Source: Jaapia argillacea MUCL 33604
Taxonomy: Eukaryota > Basidiomycota > Agaricomycetes > Jaapiales > Jaapiaceae
Reading direction: 5' to 3'
DNA: 64,000 nucleotides
Assembly (NCBI GenBank): GCA_000697665.1
Contig: KL197710.1
Span: 1,341,837-1,405,836, forward strand
Within the stretch, counting starts at the first letter, position 1. Every line of letters begins with the position of its first letter. The position numbers were made by a program, and so were the translations under genes. Shown here in pieces: positions 1 through 12,680 of this stretch. The notes beneath the pieces are model-generated. The model was not told the DNA's origin, ran no database searches, and worked only from the letters and a program-made list of their open reading frames with translations.

Positions 1-148
1 GTCAAATAGTGTTACGGACGGACCTTGCAACCAACCCCCTTCAGTTTGATCGCTCGGATGTGCAATCCCGGGATCAATTCACTGAGCCAACGCTTAAATT
101 CCCCACACCAACCCCAGTTTCATCCCGCCAGACACCACCTTTTGAAGA

Positions 149-2936
149 ATGGTTGAGATACACGCACCAGGAGGTCCTCTACCTCACATCCCTGATGATT
201 TGACTCTTCCCCAATTCATCCTCGACTCGCATCATCCTACGCGCCCAATTAGGGGTGAAGGGATACCATGGTTGATTGAGGACCGGACGGGAAGGCGGAT
301 TGGTGTCGAGGAGGTGAGTTGATTATTCCGACTATGCGATGGACTTCTAGCTCGCAACGCCACCACGTCCGGGGCGGTGGAATGACACGTTCTCCAAATG
401 TGTGCAAGTGCGGTACACGTTTGCCAATTGCGTCGAACTAGTAGTGCCGGATGTGTCAGTGTCGCGTCTCCTTCTGTTATCTGACGAGGTTGTGTTCACC
501 CATAGCTTCGCGCTCGTACTTTTGGGCTTGCAAATGGCCTCAGTCTAAAATTCAATCTGAGCATGTTCATCACACGTCTGCTCTGCTCTCGCACTAAAGC
601 CCATATCTAGAGGAGAACGATGTTGGTTGGTATCCATCTCCGCTTGCTGTCACGGTCATATTTTGCTGACCTTTTGACAAGTCCTGATTTTCAGCCCAAA
701 TCACGTCGGTGAGTGTTGCACCTGATCTTACTTCTTCATACGTCTGGCTGAGCGAGAGGCTTAGACTATCCTGTTGCCATATGGGCGGTTCACCGTCTTG
801 GAGGGATTATCAGGTGGGTCCTTCTTTCCAAAGTCGATATCAGACCCCTGACGCGTGTCAAACCACACCAGCGGAGCCAACCCTTCTTACACCTCCGAGG
901 AATTGGCATACCAACTAATCTCAACTGAAGCCAAGGTTGCCTTCGTTCATCCAGCTATCCTGCAAACAACCCTCGCGGCAGCTCACGAAGCTAACTTCCC
1001 ACTTGATCGGATCGTCCTGTTCGACTCGGATTCTGGGTCATCCTCTTCTCCCATTACCAGCGCTATCCATGATCTCATTGCAGAAGGTCTTACTCGACCA
1101 CCGCATTTCAGGGAAAGAAGGTTGGATCCTGGTGAGGGTAAGACTAAAATCGCGTTCTTAAGTTTCTCCAGTGGGACTACCGGGAGACCAAAGGTATTTG
1201 ACATTTCTCAGACTTTGGTTTTGTGTTTGCGTCTGACTTATCGTCTTCTAGGCGGTTGCTGTCCCTCACTATGCGCCGATTGCTAATTGCATCCAAATGG
1301 CTGTGCATCACAAGGTGAATGAGTCGTATGCCCCTTGGGAAGAGAGGAGGTTCAGGCCTGGTGACGTCTCCATCGCTGGTGAGTCGCCTGCAGATACTTC
1401 ATGGTTTAAGACGTGCTCAACGTGCCGTTAGTGCTTCCGTTTTTTCGTTCGTGACTCTTCCCTATCGAATTTACAGTTTTCTTACCTGGATTCTGAAAAG
1501 ATATCTATGGTTTGATTGTCAATGTGGGTCTTTCGTTTGATTCGTCATGATTCGCATTCCAACTATCTTCTAGCTTCATTTCATGCTGCTTTCTGGGGTA
1601 AGTGTGACCAGTTTGAATTGAAGGATTGTTCTTACATCCGTCTCGACAGCTATCCTTGGTTGTGGTGCCAAAGTTTCATTTTGAGGAGATGCTTCGCAGC
1701 ATTGTGCGATATCGTATCACTCATTTGTTGTGAGTGCTTCTCCAATTTATAACTTTGTGGGGAATTGTGACGTTTGTGATAGCTTGGTGCCCCCACAAAT
1801 CGTCCTTCTATGCAAGGTCAGCTAGTTCGTCATTGTACTCGCAAGTCCTCATCTCCTTCCAACAGCACCCAGCTGTAAAGAGCTATGATCTTAGCCATAT
1901 CCGTTTCATCATGGCCGGTGCAGCTCCTGTCTCTGCAGAATTAACCATGCAGCTGGTCAAGGTCCTGCCAAACTGTGCCATTGGACAAGGATATGGTTAG
2001 TCCTCTATTTGTTCTGGTGGCTTCCGTCAGAGTAACAATCTTTTCCCCTAGGAATGACTGAGACTGCGACTTCAGTTGCAAACATCTCCATCCATCAAAA
2101 GGTCGGAACGTTGGGAAGTGCTGGGACGTTGGTGCCTGGTGTTGTTGCTCGCGTGGTGAGACCGGATGGTTCTCTAGCGAAGATTGGAGAACAGGGGGAG
2201 TTGTTCGTCAAGAGCCCTGCGAACGCACTCTGCTACCTGAACAATGAAGAAGCGTGAGTGAAACACCCTTGCTCAAGGCCTGCGGACTAAGGGAGAGCTT
2301 TCACAGTACCAAGGAGACTTTCATTGATGGGTTCGTATTCCTTTGCTCCCTCCGAAGTATCATTTTGCTGAACTATCCATTAGCTGGGTCCGCACTGGTG
2401 ATGAAGTTATCATCAACGAAGGTGCTGAGCTGTTCATTATCGACCGATTGAAAGTATGTAACCTCCATTTCTCACCCTCGCCTGTTGCCTGAGAGTAATA
2501 TAGGAAATTATGAAAGTGCGGGGATATCAAGTGGCACCCGCAGAGCTCGAAGGACATCTACTGAGTCACCCCGACGTGGCGGACGCTTGTGTGGTTGGTG
2601 TACCGGACGAGTACAGTGGTGAATTGCCTTTCGCATTCATTACTCTTCATTCCCGTTCCGCCGGTCGTATTGCTGGTAACCCCAAGGAAGCCGAGCAAAT
2701 CAAGGATTCTATCATCAGAGTGAGCCCGCCAAATACTTTCAGTAGTAATTGCGATATTGATTGTTTCGAAGCACGTCGCGGAGCACAAGGTTCATTATAA
2801 ACATCTGGCCGGAGGTGTTCACTTCATCGACGTGATACCGAAAAATCCGAGTGGGAAGTTGTTGAGGAGGCTGTTGCGTGATCAAGCGAAGCAGTTGAGG
2901 GCGAAGAGTACGATGACTATTAGACCAAGACTTTGA
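149..2936 (+). CDS. 4-coumarate-CoA-ligase-like acyl-CoA ligase, paralogue 1
   Basis: ANL-superfamily adenylating enzyme that should activate a carboxylic (aromatic or fatty) acid with ATP and load it on CoA; the substrate cannot be read from sequence. About 14 short introns split it. The ATG at 149 begins [17 protein letters not shown], which matches the starts of the two paralogues in this window. Visible motifs in order: [10 protein letters not shown], the P-loop-like [11 protein letters not shown] (about 1163-1195), VLPFFHIYGLIVN, GQGYGMTET (about 1983-2063), [19 protein letters not shown] (about 2518-2550), and [11 protein letters not shown] with the catalytic lysine near the C-terminus. 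All exons join in frame with no lesion seen. The protein ends in PRL, a weak variant of the peroxisomal PTS1 signal, whereas its sisters end SKL and AKL. Peroxisomal location is inferred. The first exon runs 149-313. Confidence 0.88.
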
Positions 2937-3338
2937 TTGACCATCCTTACCATCTTGCTTGTGACTGCCACTGCACTTTTATACCATCTCCGTTTGCCAC
3001 GACTGTGGACTTCCCATGCCACCTCGTTTGCGAGCCTTCGCATGTACCCAGGCACTTGGAACTGATTTGCAGCATTTCTAGTGTGCATGATCAGAAATCG
3101 AGTTCGATTTAGAATGATATCGACTCCGGGTTGTAGCACTTCTACATGTTCGCGTCTCAGGCTGTTACTTCGTCGTTCCTCTCAACGTTCACGAGGGTTT
3201 TTGGCCTCTAGGCCGATTGCAATATGGCTGATCTGTTGAACACTATATATGGATCCCGACTAAGGCGGACCACAAAGCTATCGTTCGTCCATTCCGGTGA
3301 CTTTCCCTGGCCCTTCTCCGATTACTGGGTTCTGCGGG

Positions 3339-3483
3339 TTTGGAGCCGAGTCAAATTTGGAAGCCTCAAGGGGGCCAGGACAGCTTACAAGGCAGCCTTT
3401 TACATATCTAAGAGGTCGTCTTCGCCGAGTTCTTACACTCTGACACCCTCATGGCCGGTATTTTTGGAATAGGAGGACCTTTT
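3339..3483 (+). repeat. direct repeat copy 1: duplicated leader and first codons of ligase 2
   Basis: Starts TTTGGAGCCGAGTCAAA and ends GGAGGACCTTT, as does copy 2 at 3493-3634. By eye the two are roughly 80 percent identical with small indels. The shared block includes ACACTCTGACACCCTCATGGCCG, so copy 1 carries its own ATG (3451) encoding MAGIFGIGGPF, close to MAEIFGVGGPL of the real gene. Copy 1 then runs straight into copy 2 instead of into the rest of the gene. Confidence 0.85.
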
Positions 3484-3540
3484 CCCTGCGAATTTGGAGC
3501 CGAGTCAAACTGGGGGCTTCAAGGGAGCAGGACGGGTTAA
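3451..3540 (+). other. 29-codon upstream ORF made by the leader duplication
   Basis: The ATG of repeat copy 1 opens a 29-codon frame that stops at TAA 3538-3540, 62 bp before the ATG of ligase 2. If transcription starts upstream of copy 1, this would act as an upstream ORF and lower translation of ligase 2. If transcription starts inside copy 2, it is silent. Whether it is transcribed is unknown. Confidence 0.45.
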
Positions 3541-3634
3541 AAGGCAGCCTGCTGTATATCTGAGAGACCATCTTCACCGAGCTCGTACACTCTGACACCC
3601 TCATGGCCGAAATCTTTGGAGTGGGAGGACCTTT
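3493..3634 (+). repeat. direct repeat copy 2: leader and first codons of ligase 2
   Basis: Second copy of the block at 3339-3483. It includes the ATG at 3603 used by the full-length ligase gene and stops matching copy 1 after the codons for GGPL/F. This is the functional leader by position. Confidence 0.85.
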
Positions 3635-6260
3635 GCCAACCATCCCTGATGACCTGAGTCTTGCCCAGTTCATCCTTGACGCTCATATACCAACCAGGCC
3701 CATAAGGAAGGGGGGTATTCCCTGGTTGATTGAAGATAGAACGGGGAGGAAGATAGGACTGGAAGAGGTTAGTTGACCCCTTCAGCTAACATGCGAGGGT
3801 TTATCCCAATAACCCACTTCCTTAGCTTCGTGCACGCACATACGGCCTCGCCAACGCGTTCGCTTCCACATACAAAATTCGTACGTATCATCTTTAACGG
3901 GTTTCCTCGAATCTGACGTTTGGGTACTTCTAGAGGAGGAGGACGTCGGTTAGTTATCCGTCCACCATATCACTAATTCATCCTAAGTCTTTTGCTTCAC
4001 CCAAGTTTGTTTGTTCAGTCCGAACCATGTCGGTGAGTGGATCGGACCGCACTGCGTCGGTGACATGCTAAGTCTGGCACAGATTTTCCTGTAGTTATAT
4101 GGGCCACCCACCGGTTGGGCGCTATTGTCACGTTCGCTAATCGTTGCCCTTCATAATCAGAAATTTCCAATTGATATCTCTTCTCTTCTTAGTGCTGCAA
4201 ATCCCTCCTATACTGCAAGCGAACTTGCCCATCAACTGAAGCTGACGGAGTCTCGCCTGCTCCTCGTTCACCCTGACTGCCTTGATCAGGCTCTCGAAGC
4301 GTCTCGAATGGCCAACATCTCGTCTGACAGGATCATCTTATTCGATGCCAGTCCAGATGCTCCCTATCCCTGTATCAACCAATTGGTGCAAGAAGGCTTA
4401 TCGAGAGCAGCCAGTTTTACTGAGACGCCTCAGCCCGGGTGAAGGGCGGACAAAGCTGGCCTTTCTATGTTTCTCTGGAGGTACGACAGGCCTCCCCAAG
4501 GTATTTTTGGTTATTCCGTCCCTCTGCACCCATTACCCACGATATCCAGGCCGTTGCTATTCCGCACTATGCACCCATCGCCAATTGTATGCAAGTGGCT
4601 GTCAACTACAAGATCAACGAGTACCTTCCCTCAGGCGTAGTACCCATGTTCCGAGTAGGTGATGTGGCTCTCGCAGGTAGTTATCGCCCCTTCACCACCC
4701 ATGCTCATTTGCTAATCACTTGACCTCTCAGCCGTTCCTTTCTTTCGTACGTCTTATTGTCAGTTCCATCCGCTCCTACCTGACCAATTGCATAGATGGA
4801 TATGCGCTCGTTTCTTGGTATGGAAACTGTCGACCACCTTCACTTCATTTCTCATTTCTCTCTCAGCTTGTCGCATTTCTATTCAGCGGAGTAATGCTGT
4901 CACTCTTCTGGTACCATGCCATATGCTGAGATTTCTCTAGGTGACGCTCGTCGTCGCTCCAAAATTCGATTTCGAGGACATGTTACGAAGCATAGAGAAG
5001 TACCGAGTGAACATTTTGCCGTTGGTTATCTCCACCTTTCCGCCTTGACCAGTTGCATTGAATCAACGTGGCATTTTTGCAGCATTGTTCCTCCTCACGT
5101 CGTCCTGCTCTGCAAAGTGGGTCCTGTCTATCTGGGGTGATTCCGTCCGCTGATGCCAACGCTCTAGCATCCCGCAGTGAAGAAATATGATCTCAGTTCC
5201 ATCACCTTCTGCTTGGTAGCAGCTGCACCCCTCTCAGCCGAGTTGACAAGCCAGCTCGCAAAGGTAATCCCGGGCAGTAGAATTGGTCAGGGATACGGTG
5301 TGTTGATTCACCTACCTGTTACACACTCTATCGTCACACATGGCTCATTTCTATAGGTTTGACTGAAACCTGCGTGGGTGTGGCCATTGTACCATTATCA
5401 CAAAAGATCGGCACTCTCGGCAGTGGGGGACAATTGATACCGGGCATTGTCGCTCGTGTCTTGAAGCCAGATGGTTCCCTCGCCAAGACTGGAGAGCCCG
5501 GAGAGTTGATGGTCAAGTCTCCATCCAACGCTTCTCACTACTTCAAGGACGATAAATCGTGTGTGCTTATACTGCTTTGCCGGTAGCGAATCTGACTAAC
5601 CTTGTCCTTTGGATTTCAGTACAAAGGAAACATTTATTGATGGATATGTGTCTACGTTTCCATCGTGGGAGGTTCCCTTTTGACGTACCACAGATGGGTC
5701 CGAACGGGCGACGAAGTTATCATCAATGACAACGCTGAGATTTTTATTGTGGACCGACTGAAGGCGAGACTCGCAGATATTTTGTCCGCATGCATCAGCT
5801 GAATTTTCCTTCCAGGAAATTCTGAAAGTCCGCGGATTCCAAGTTGCGCCTGCTGAACTTGAGGACCACTTGCTGGATCATCCAGATGTGGCGGATGCTT
5901 GTGTGGTGGGTCTGCCCGATGAATACAGTGGTGAACTCCCGTTGGCATATGTCTCCCTACATCCCCATGCCATCGAGCGGATTAGCCATAATCATGATGA
6001 GACTGCGAAGATCAAGAACTCCATCCTCAGGGTAAGTCTCGCGCCTGGTCTCATCGCTGGTCAACCCTCGTGTGTTCATTTTTTTTTCGCAGCACGTTTC
6101 TGACCATAAGGTCTACTACAAACATCTAGCTGGCGTAGAGTTTGTGGATGTGATTCCAAAATCTGCGGCTGGGAAGCTGTTGCGACGAGTACTCCGTGAG
6201 AAAGCGAAGGAATCAAACGCTCGAAGGGAAATACAGGTTTCCTCCAGGTCGAAATTGTGA
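3603..6260 (+). CDS. acyl-CoA ligase paralogue 2, tandem copy with one frameshift
   Basis: Same family and exon plan as the gene at 149-2936. It begins MAEIFGVGGPLPTIPDD and ends SSRSKL, a canonical PTS1, so the ancestral enzyme was almost certainly peroxisomal. Motifs: ANPSYTASELAHQL, CFSGGTTGLPK (Gly-rich loop, altered from SSGTTG), [26 protein letters not shown], and PKSAAGKLLRR. Just upstream of the Gly-rich loop, at about 4419-4428, the frame shifts. The exon reads AASFTE in one frame and RLSPGEGRTKLAFL in another, whereas both paralogues are continuous there ([11 protein letters not shown] and FVERRLKPGEG). Two bases are missing relative to them. No intron fits in so few bases. All other exon joins look sound, so this is either a young pseudogene or a sequence error. 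Confidence 0.8.
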
Positions 6261-7469
6261 TGGGGTGGTCGTTGTTTGTTACAGACAAGTTGTATCTTGC
6301 GAGTACCCGGTAGTCCAATTTACTTCATCTCTTGCACTTTGGCGTCGAAGTATTTACAGGAATATTGGTTGGTCGTGCGATGTTGGTTCTTTCGAAAATG
6401 GGACTGTTTGGCGTCGGACAACGTGTAGCGGAAACCTGAGAGATGGATGCGTCGAAGGACAGGAATTGAGCCTCTCAGCTGATATCCACGTCTCAAACCA
6501 CTCGTCTTCGGAAGATGTACCATCTCCTGGACTGAGAACACATTCCGGGATGCTTGTGTTAATGTTTCAACACTGAGACATGTATCTTGCATAGGTCTAT
6601 CCTATGATAATAGGATGGTGACTCTGAGGATGACACCCGCGATAAGAAGCTACTCAGGCCCGGCGCGAGGTTGGGAAGACAAAGGAGAAGCCTCTCTAAC
6701 TAAGTAGGTTGGCTTACCGGGATCTCCGCAACATAGGCGACTTGTGGGGGACCGTTTCTGGTGGCGATCAAGGGCTTTGAGGGCTCCCGACCGGGTCGAT
6801 CACTAGTGGCGTCTGTAGATCGTGTAACTTGGTCTCATATGTCCGGATGAATTCAAGACATGTTCAGTACCTGTACCGGTGCGACCTCCGAAGACTGCAG
6901 TGAGATTATCTTGCAACGATGCGCTACTCACAAAAACACACAATGTGGATGGTCCAGGATGTCGTGTGCTCAGCTCCCACCGTCATTGATGGCATCTCCA
7001 AGGGAACATCCGCCACCGTCCGAGGCAGTCCCGACGCGAAGCGGGTGCCATGTGGCAAAGAAGGTTGTGGCGCAGACCCTGCAACTGAACGCCAATATAC
7101 ACGTGCTGAGCGTCGTTCGTGGCTGCACAATATGCCCATGTCAAGAATCCCCATGGGTGCTGGATGTCGCCTTTGAGCGCAAAATGTGGCCATAGTACCG
7201 AGCGGGCAGATGTGCGGAAGTAAATAATTTTCTGGCTTGAGAATATGAGGTTGCAAATAAGAGCAAACGGCTTGGCCGAGCCATCAACATAACCTGGCCA
7301 GCGCGGGATTCACAACAACAGCTACGAAGCAGTAGCAGGCAGGCCCGCTCGTTTCTCTTTCTTGTCTTCGGGCTTCACATCATCGATATCCCTGTCAATA
7401 GCTTTTTAATACTGCCCAACATACCGTCGACCAGCCATACCGTCCTTCCTAGGTACCAGATCTCGAAGA
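6261..7469. other. 1.2-kb intergenic region, no gene recognised
   Basis: Between the end of ligase 2 and the Kelch gene. It has only short open frames without family motifs or a convincing exon chain, and no tRNA-like T-loop. The last few hundred bases should hold the Kelch gene promoter and leader. Confidence 0.6.
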
Positions 7470-10400
7470 ATGTCATTCTTCTCTAGGAAGAAGCATCCTA
7501 GCCAAAGCCAACTGCAAAACAACAACAGCACCAGTAATGTGACTGTTGCGCAGACTCCAAGCGCCGCTCTTGCTCAGCTGAAGGAAAGTCAGGCCCAGCA
7601 GCAGTTGGCCATGGATCCGTGAGTGCTTTCAAGAAAATTTGGCGGAGAGGTTGATTCTGACCAGCCTTGATATAACGCGTGTGTGATCGGTGCTGGTATC
7701 TATCTTGATTAATGGGTTATCTGGAATATGTTACGTAGCCCACAAGAGAGGAATACAGCACCCCCGCTGTCCCAGTTTAACAACTCTTCACAACCTCAGC
7801 CACAGCAACGTCAAAACCGTGGTGGCAGTCCCCCTTCCCAATCCACTCCTTCGCCACCTCAGCCAATTTACCAGCAGCCCCCCCAACCACAGACCCAACC
7901 GCAGTCGCAACCGCAACCGCAACCACAACCTGCTCCTGCTCCTGCTCCCGCCCCTTCGCAATCTCGACCGGCATACCCATGGTCACAACGCCGTCTCAAT
8001 CTTCCCCCTCCTGTGACCCTTCCCAAACCAGGCGTTGCGCCCCCTTCATCCCCTTCTCCCTCCCCATTCCCCCGTTACGGTCATGCAATGCCTGTGACCC
8101 CCACACCTAACGGAGAACTTTACCTTTTCGGAGGTCTCGTTCGTGAATCAGTCAAGAATGACCTCTACCTGTTCAGCGCGAGGGATTTGAGTGCTACGTT
8201 GCTGCAAACCGGTGGAGAGGTCCCGTCTCCCAGAGTTGGCCATGCCGCCGCTCTTGTTAGTAACGTATTGATTGTTTGGGGTGGTGATACCAAGACGGAT
8301 GGGAAGGTTAGGATGGGCGACAAGTTGGATGATGGGCTGTATCTCCTGAACTTGGGTGTGTTCTGAATTGGTTTGCTATCATGTTGCACCTCGGCTGATG
8401 ATTTCGTTAGTATCACGAGAATGGACTCGGGTTACAGTTCATGGGCAAGGTCCTCTCGGTCGGTATGGACATGCAGTGACTATGGTGGGTTCCAGATTCT
8501 TTGTCTTTGGTGGCCAAGTGGACGGTCAATTCCTAAACGATTTGTGGGCTTTTGACCTCAACTCCCGTAAGTCCACTGCTAGTTTTCTCCTTCAGTACTT
8601 CATGATCAAACAACTGGGCAACTAGTGAGAACCAAGGCCACCTGGCAACTCTATGAACCGGTCAACTCCCCGAAACCGGCTCGCCGCACAGGTCATGTCG
8701 TTATTACCTATGGTGATCGTATTCTCGTCTTTGGCGGAACGGATGGTCAATACCATTATAATGACACTTGGTCATTCGACGTGAATACTCGGACTTGGTC
8801 AGAGTTGCAGTGTATTGGGTTCATCCCGTCACCGAGAGAAGGTCATGCGGCGTCATTGGTGGATGATGTGGTTTATGTGTTTGGGGGCAGAGGAGTTGAC
8901 GGGAAAGATCTGGATGACCTCGCTGCGTTTAAGATATCGAGTACGTTTTTTGATCTCTGCATTGTTCATCTGGGTACTTACATTGGCTTTCCTAGACCAG
9001 CGGTGGTACATGTTCCAGAATATGGGACCCTCTCCGAGTGGTCGGTCTGGTCATGCTATGGCTTCTTTAGGTACTCGTGTCTTCGTCCTTGGCGGAGAAG
9101 CCTACACTCCTTCGAAAACGGATGACCCTAGCGTCATCCATGTACTGGATACCAGTGAGCTTACGATCACGCTCCTAATATCTGTATCGTTTCTCATGTC
9201 GATCTTTCCTATGTCTTCAGAACATATCAAATACCCCGAGACCAAGCCTCCTCCTCAAGGAGGCGTTGCCAGCAACGCCGTTTCCCGCAAGACATCAGCG
9301 GGAGCTCCTCAAGTTCAACAACAGCAGGGTCCAGGACAGCAATTACAGCAACAGCAATCGGCCTCATCCTCACCGCAGCATCCTACGATCAATGGAGTTC
9401 GGGCCATGTCTCCACCTGCGCCACAACTTCAAGACCCCGAGGAACTCCGTCGTGCGTTGTCACCACAGGGGACGCGACCTGGCGTGAAGCCGACCAATGG
9501 CACCGTCACCCAACCCTTCTCCAGCGTTGCCAAGGGTAAGGCACCTATGAGGCCCAAGCGGGACGAAGATGACGGGCTTTCTGACGAAGGCATTGATGTT
9601 GCAACGTCCGAATCGGTCACCCGAGAGAGGGCGATGTCCCCTGCCGAACAGGCCCAAGCTCGAGCGAGGAGTCCAAACAACATGGCTAGCATCGCAACTG
9701 GCGGTCACCGTGCACTCTCCCCAACCAGTGATGGGCATAGCTCGTCTGGTCATGGACAACCGGTGAATCTGGCAAGTGTGGCTATGGCGAAGAATGGGCT
9801 TTCTGCAAGGAGTCCCTCACCTCTCTTGGATCGCAGCAAGGCACCTTCTGATGCGTTCTACATGGATGCGGGCTCTTCGGCTCCGGGGGGTTATACGCCT
9901 GCTCAGGGGTCGACTGGAAACCTGACCGCAGATCTTATTCGGGATCTAAAGATCAAGGAATCAGAGGTCGACAACCTGCAGAAGAAGGAGGTCTGGATGA
10001 AGGCTGCGATTAGCCAGGCTTGCCGTGCTGGGTTTGTGTATGCGGATGAAGATCTTACGGAAGAGCTGGCGTTCAATGGGAGTGCTCAAGGGGACGCGAA
10101 TAATAAAGTTGCACAGATGGCGTTGTCCTTCAAGCAACTCAAGGCAAGACTTCTGGTATGCTCAGCACTTCTTTGGCACAATATCGCTGTTGACACGAGT
10201 TCCACTTCAGACAAGTATGTCTGAGCAAGCTCAATCCGCCTCCGAACGAATAGCCGAGGCGGAACGTGCTCGGCTGAGTGCCATTCAAGAGGCTGCCTAC
10301 TATCGAGCAAAGCTTTCTGCACTTGAAGCCGCTTCGAATGGAGACGTTGCCCGATTGGAACGGGAAAGAGCCACGGAACTCGAGCGACAAATGTACACCG

Positions 10401-12443
10401 TCACTTCAGAGCGCACGGTACAGGATCGCAAGATCGCGGAACTCAGTGACTCTCTGGCTCTACAGACCACACTTCTAGAACAAGCGGAGGCCCATGCAGC
10501 AGACTCCTCGAAGCGGGCGGATGCACTGGAGGAAGCGCACGACAGGACTGCTCGTGCGCATGCCGAACTTCAGGAGCGACATACAACTCTCGAGGGATCA
10601 CTTCGAGACCACGCGAACAGACTCCTGACTCAAACTTCGTTGCTCGAACGGAAGGAGGCTGATCACTTGCGGCTTCAGTCACAGGTGGACGAATTAACTC
10701 AATCTCGAGACCAACACATTCGTGCGCTAGAGCAAACCCGTGACGCCCTTGAGGCAGCCTCTACCCGCGCAGAGGAGGTGGATTCGCAGTATAAGCGCAC
10801 CACTGAGCAAATTAGTCAGATGGAGGCGGACTTGGCAGACCTACGAGGTGAACTCGAAACTCGTTCATCTGAAGTTGAATCGCTGAGGGGTCGGCTTGCG
10901 GAAACGGAGAACGCTTGGGCGAAGTCTCGTGAAGAGGCCGACACTTACAGAGCTCTTACTACTGGGAGTATCGGCGAATTGTTGGACTCGCATCGGGACC
11001 TCAAGTCTGATGAGGAGCGAGCAACTCGGGGGCACGCAGAAAAGGTTCAGGCTATGGAGGGAGAGGCTGAATCTCTTCGTGTCATGCTCAAAGAATCTGG
11101 TCAGAAGTTGCGCGAGGCTCACGATGAGCTTTCACAAGAACGAAGACGAGCGACGGACGCTGAGGGAAGTGAACTTTCGCTTCGCTCCCAGATTGTTGGT
11201 CTCCGTGCACGGTTGTCCAACTCCTTGGTCGAGACTGGCCGGTTGCGCAAGGACCTGGCCGTCAAGGACGCCGAACTGCGACAAAAGGCCAAGGATGCAT
11301 CGGAGGCGGAGGTTCGCTTGGTTATGCTGCGTAACTACCTTGCCGAGAACGGGATCGTGGCCGAAGAGAGTGGTGATGGTTCTACTCGGTTGGATGATCT
11401 GGAGAACAGGTTGGAGGAACGAATCCGTCTTCACGAAGAATCCGAACGCCAGTTGGAAGTGGTTTCCAGGCAGAAGCGGGATGTCGAGGCTCAAGTCGAG
11501 GCTCTCTCCACTCAGCTTGATCGAGTGCGATCCACCCAGAGTCCCTCGAATCGCGCCTTGGACGCCGCTTCGGATGCGCGAGTGATCGAAGTAGAACGCA
11601 GGCTTGAGGAAACAGAACGCACCTACAAAGGTCGCTTACAGCAAATGGAGGATGACTACCTGACTGCCGTTCATTACTACAAGTATGTCCTGACCTCTTG
11701 AACAACCAGCAGTACTGACGCCTTACATTAGAGGGAGTGAAAAGATGATACGTCGTATGAAGGAGGAACTCACCAAACAAAAGACTATGTTCTCAAACTT
11801 GCAGGCCGAGTTGGACTCTCGTGGATCATCCGGTGAAGGTGGTTCTCGGGTTCGCTCCGTGAATGGTCGTCACACGCCGTCCTCCGACGATGGACACGAA
11901 GTGCGGAGTCAACTTATCGATTCCCAGCGCCAGGTACAGCGTCTCCAGAATGATAACCGGGACCTCCGCCTGCGACTGGACTCCCTGGAAGGGGAGCTTG
12001 GACACTTACGTGACAACCTGGTAGCCTCACAACGGGAGTCCGACGACCGTCTCAGTCGCATCGAAGAGCTGGAGCAAGAAATTGAGAGACTTCAGGGCTC
12101 TCTGGAGGTCGCACGAGGGGGGCAAGATGAGTCGTTGTTGGAACAGCTTAGTCGGCAAAACACGGACCTCAAGCGGGAGAACGATCAGCTCTCCCATAAA
12201 ATCGGCCTGTTACTTGAAGTTGACCAACCGTCGTATGGACAAGGAAGGCCAATATCTGGGATCTCCGCACGGCCCATGAGCACATCCAGTTCCGAGGCGG
12301 CTCTGGCCTTCGAACATCTCTCGAACGAGTTGGACGATTGGCAACGACAGTTAGCCAGCTCCATGAGCAATCGGCGACCGTTGAGCGACTTCGAGTCAGA
12401 TCCAATGCGCTCTGCACACGAAAGGACACGATCACGATCATAG
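7470..12443 (+). CDS. TEA1: Kelch-repeat, coiled-coil cell-polarity protein (Tea1/Kel1 type)
   Basis: Family role: Tea1/Kel1 proteins ride microtubule ends or sit at the cortex and mark growth sites. The ATG at 7470 gives [14 protein letters not shown]. Exon 1 ends at 7618, exon 2 starts at 7739, and phase and frame agree (AMD-PPQER). After a Pro/Gln/Ser-rich leader come about six Kelch blades with the usual GRxGHA and VFGG pairs, for example [70 protein letters not shown] and [14 protein letters not shown] (about 8070-9120). A Gln/Ser/Pro-rich disordered linker follows (about 9240-9900). Then a very long heptad-rich coiled coil runs to the C-terminus (about 9920-12390), breaking into a short Ser-rich tail ending RSRS. 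A late intron lies near 11682-11731. Layout and length fit Tea1. Subfamily assignment (Tea1 versus Tea3 or Kel1) is not settled. Confidence 0.87.
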
Positions 12444-12680
12444 CCCCACTATCTACAACTCATACATACTATACCCCTGTCTTGACCCTTTGCTCACGCT
12501 CTTTGTCTCTTGCATCGTACTCTACATAATCCGTTTTCAAGTCATCGCTTTCCTCGCCTGGCATTTTCACTTATATATTCCACTATGTGCAGCTTGCTGC
12601 GATCATGATCCTATAATATCACTTGGTTGTCGAGACTGACACAATTATACATACACCGACACCCCTCCGCAAGGAATGAG

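Larger units (their letters stand above)
2937..3602. other. intergenic gap between tandem ligases, with duplicated 5' region
   Basis: About 665 bp between the stop of ligase 1 and the start of ligase 2. The first 400 bp show nothing recognisable. The last 260 bp contain an imperfect direct duplication of the leader and first codons of ligase 2 (listed separately). Confidence 0.7.

Noticed and set aside
149-6260. Ligase pair as part of a secondary-metabolite cluster
   Set aside because: Neighbours are polarity, ribosome and splicing genes; no oxidase, transporter, synthase or regulator accompanies them.
6860-7256. Overlapping 85-111-codon frames on both strands between ligase 2 and the Kelch gene
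   Set aside because: No motif, no plausible splice partners, and no sign of codon bias distinguishing one frame.
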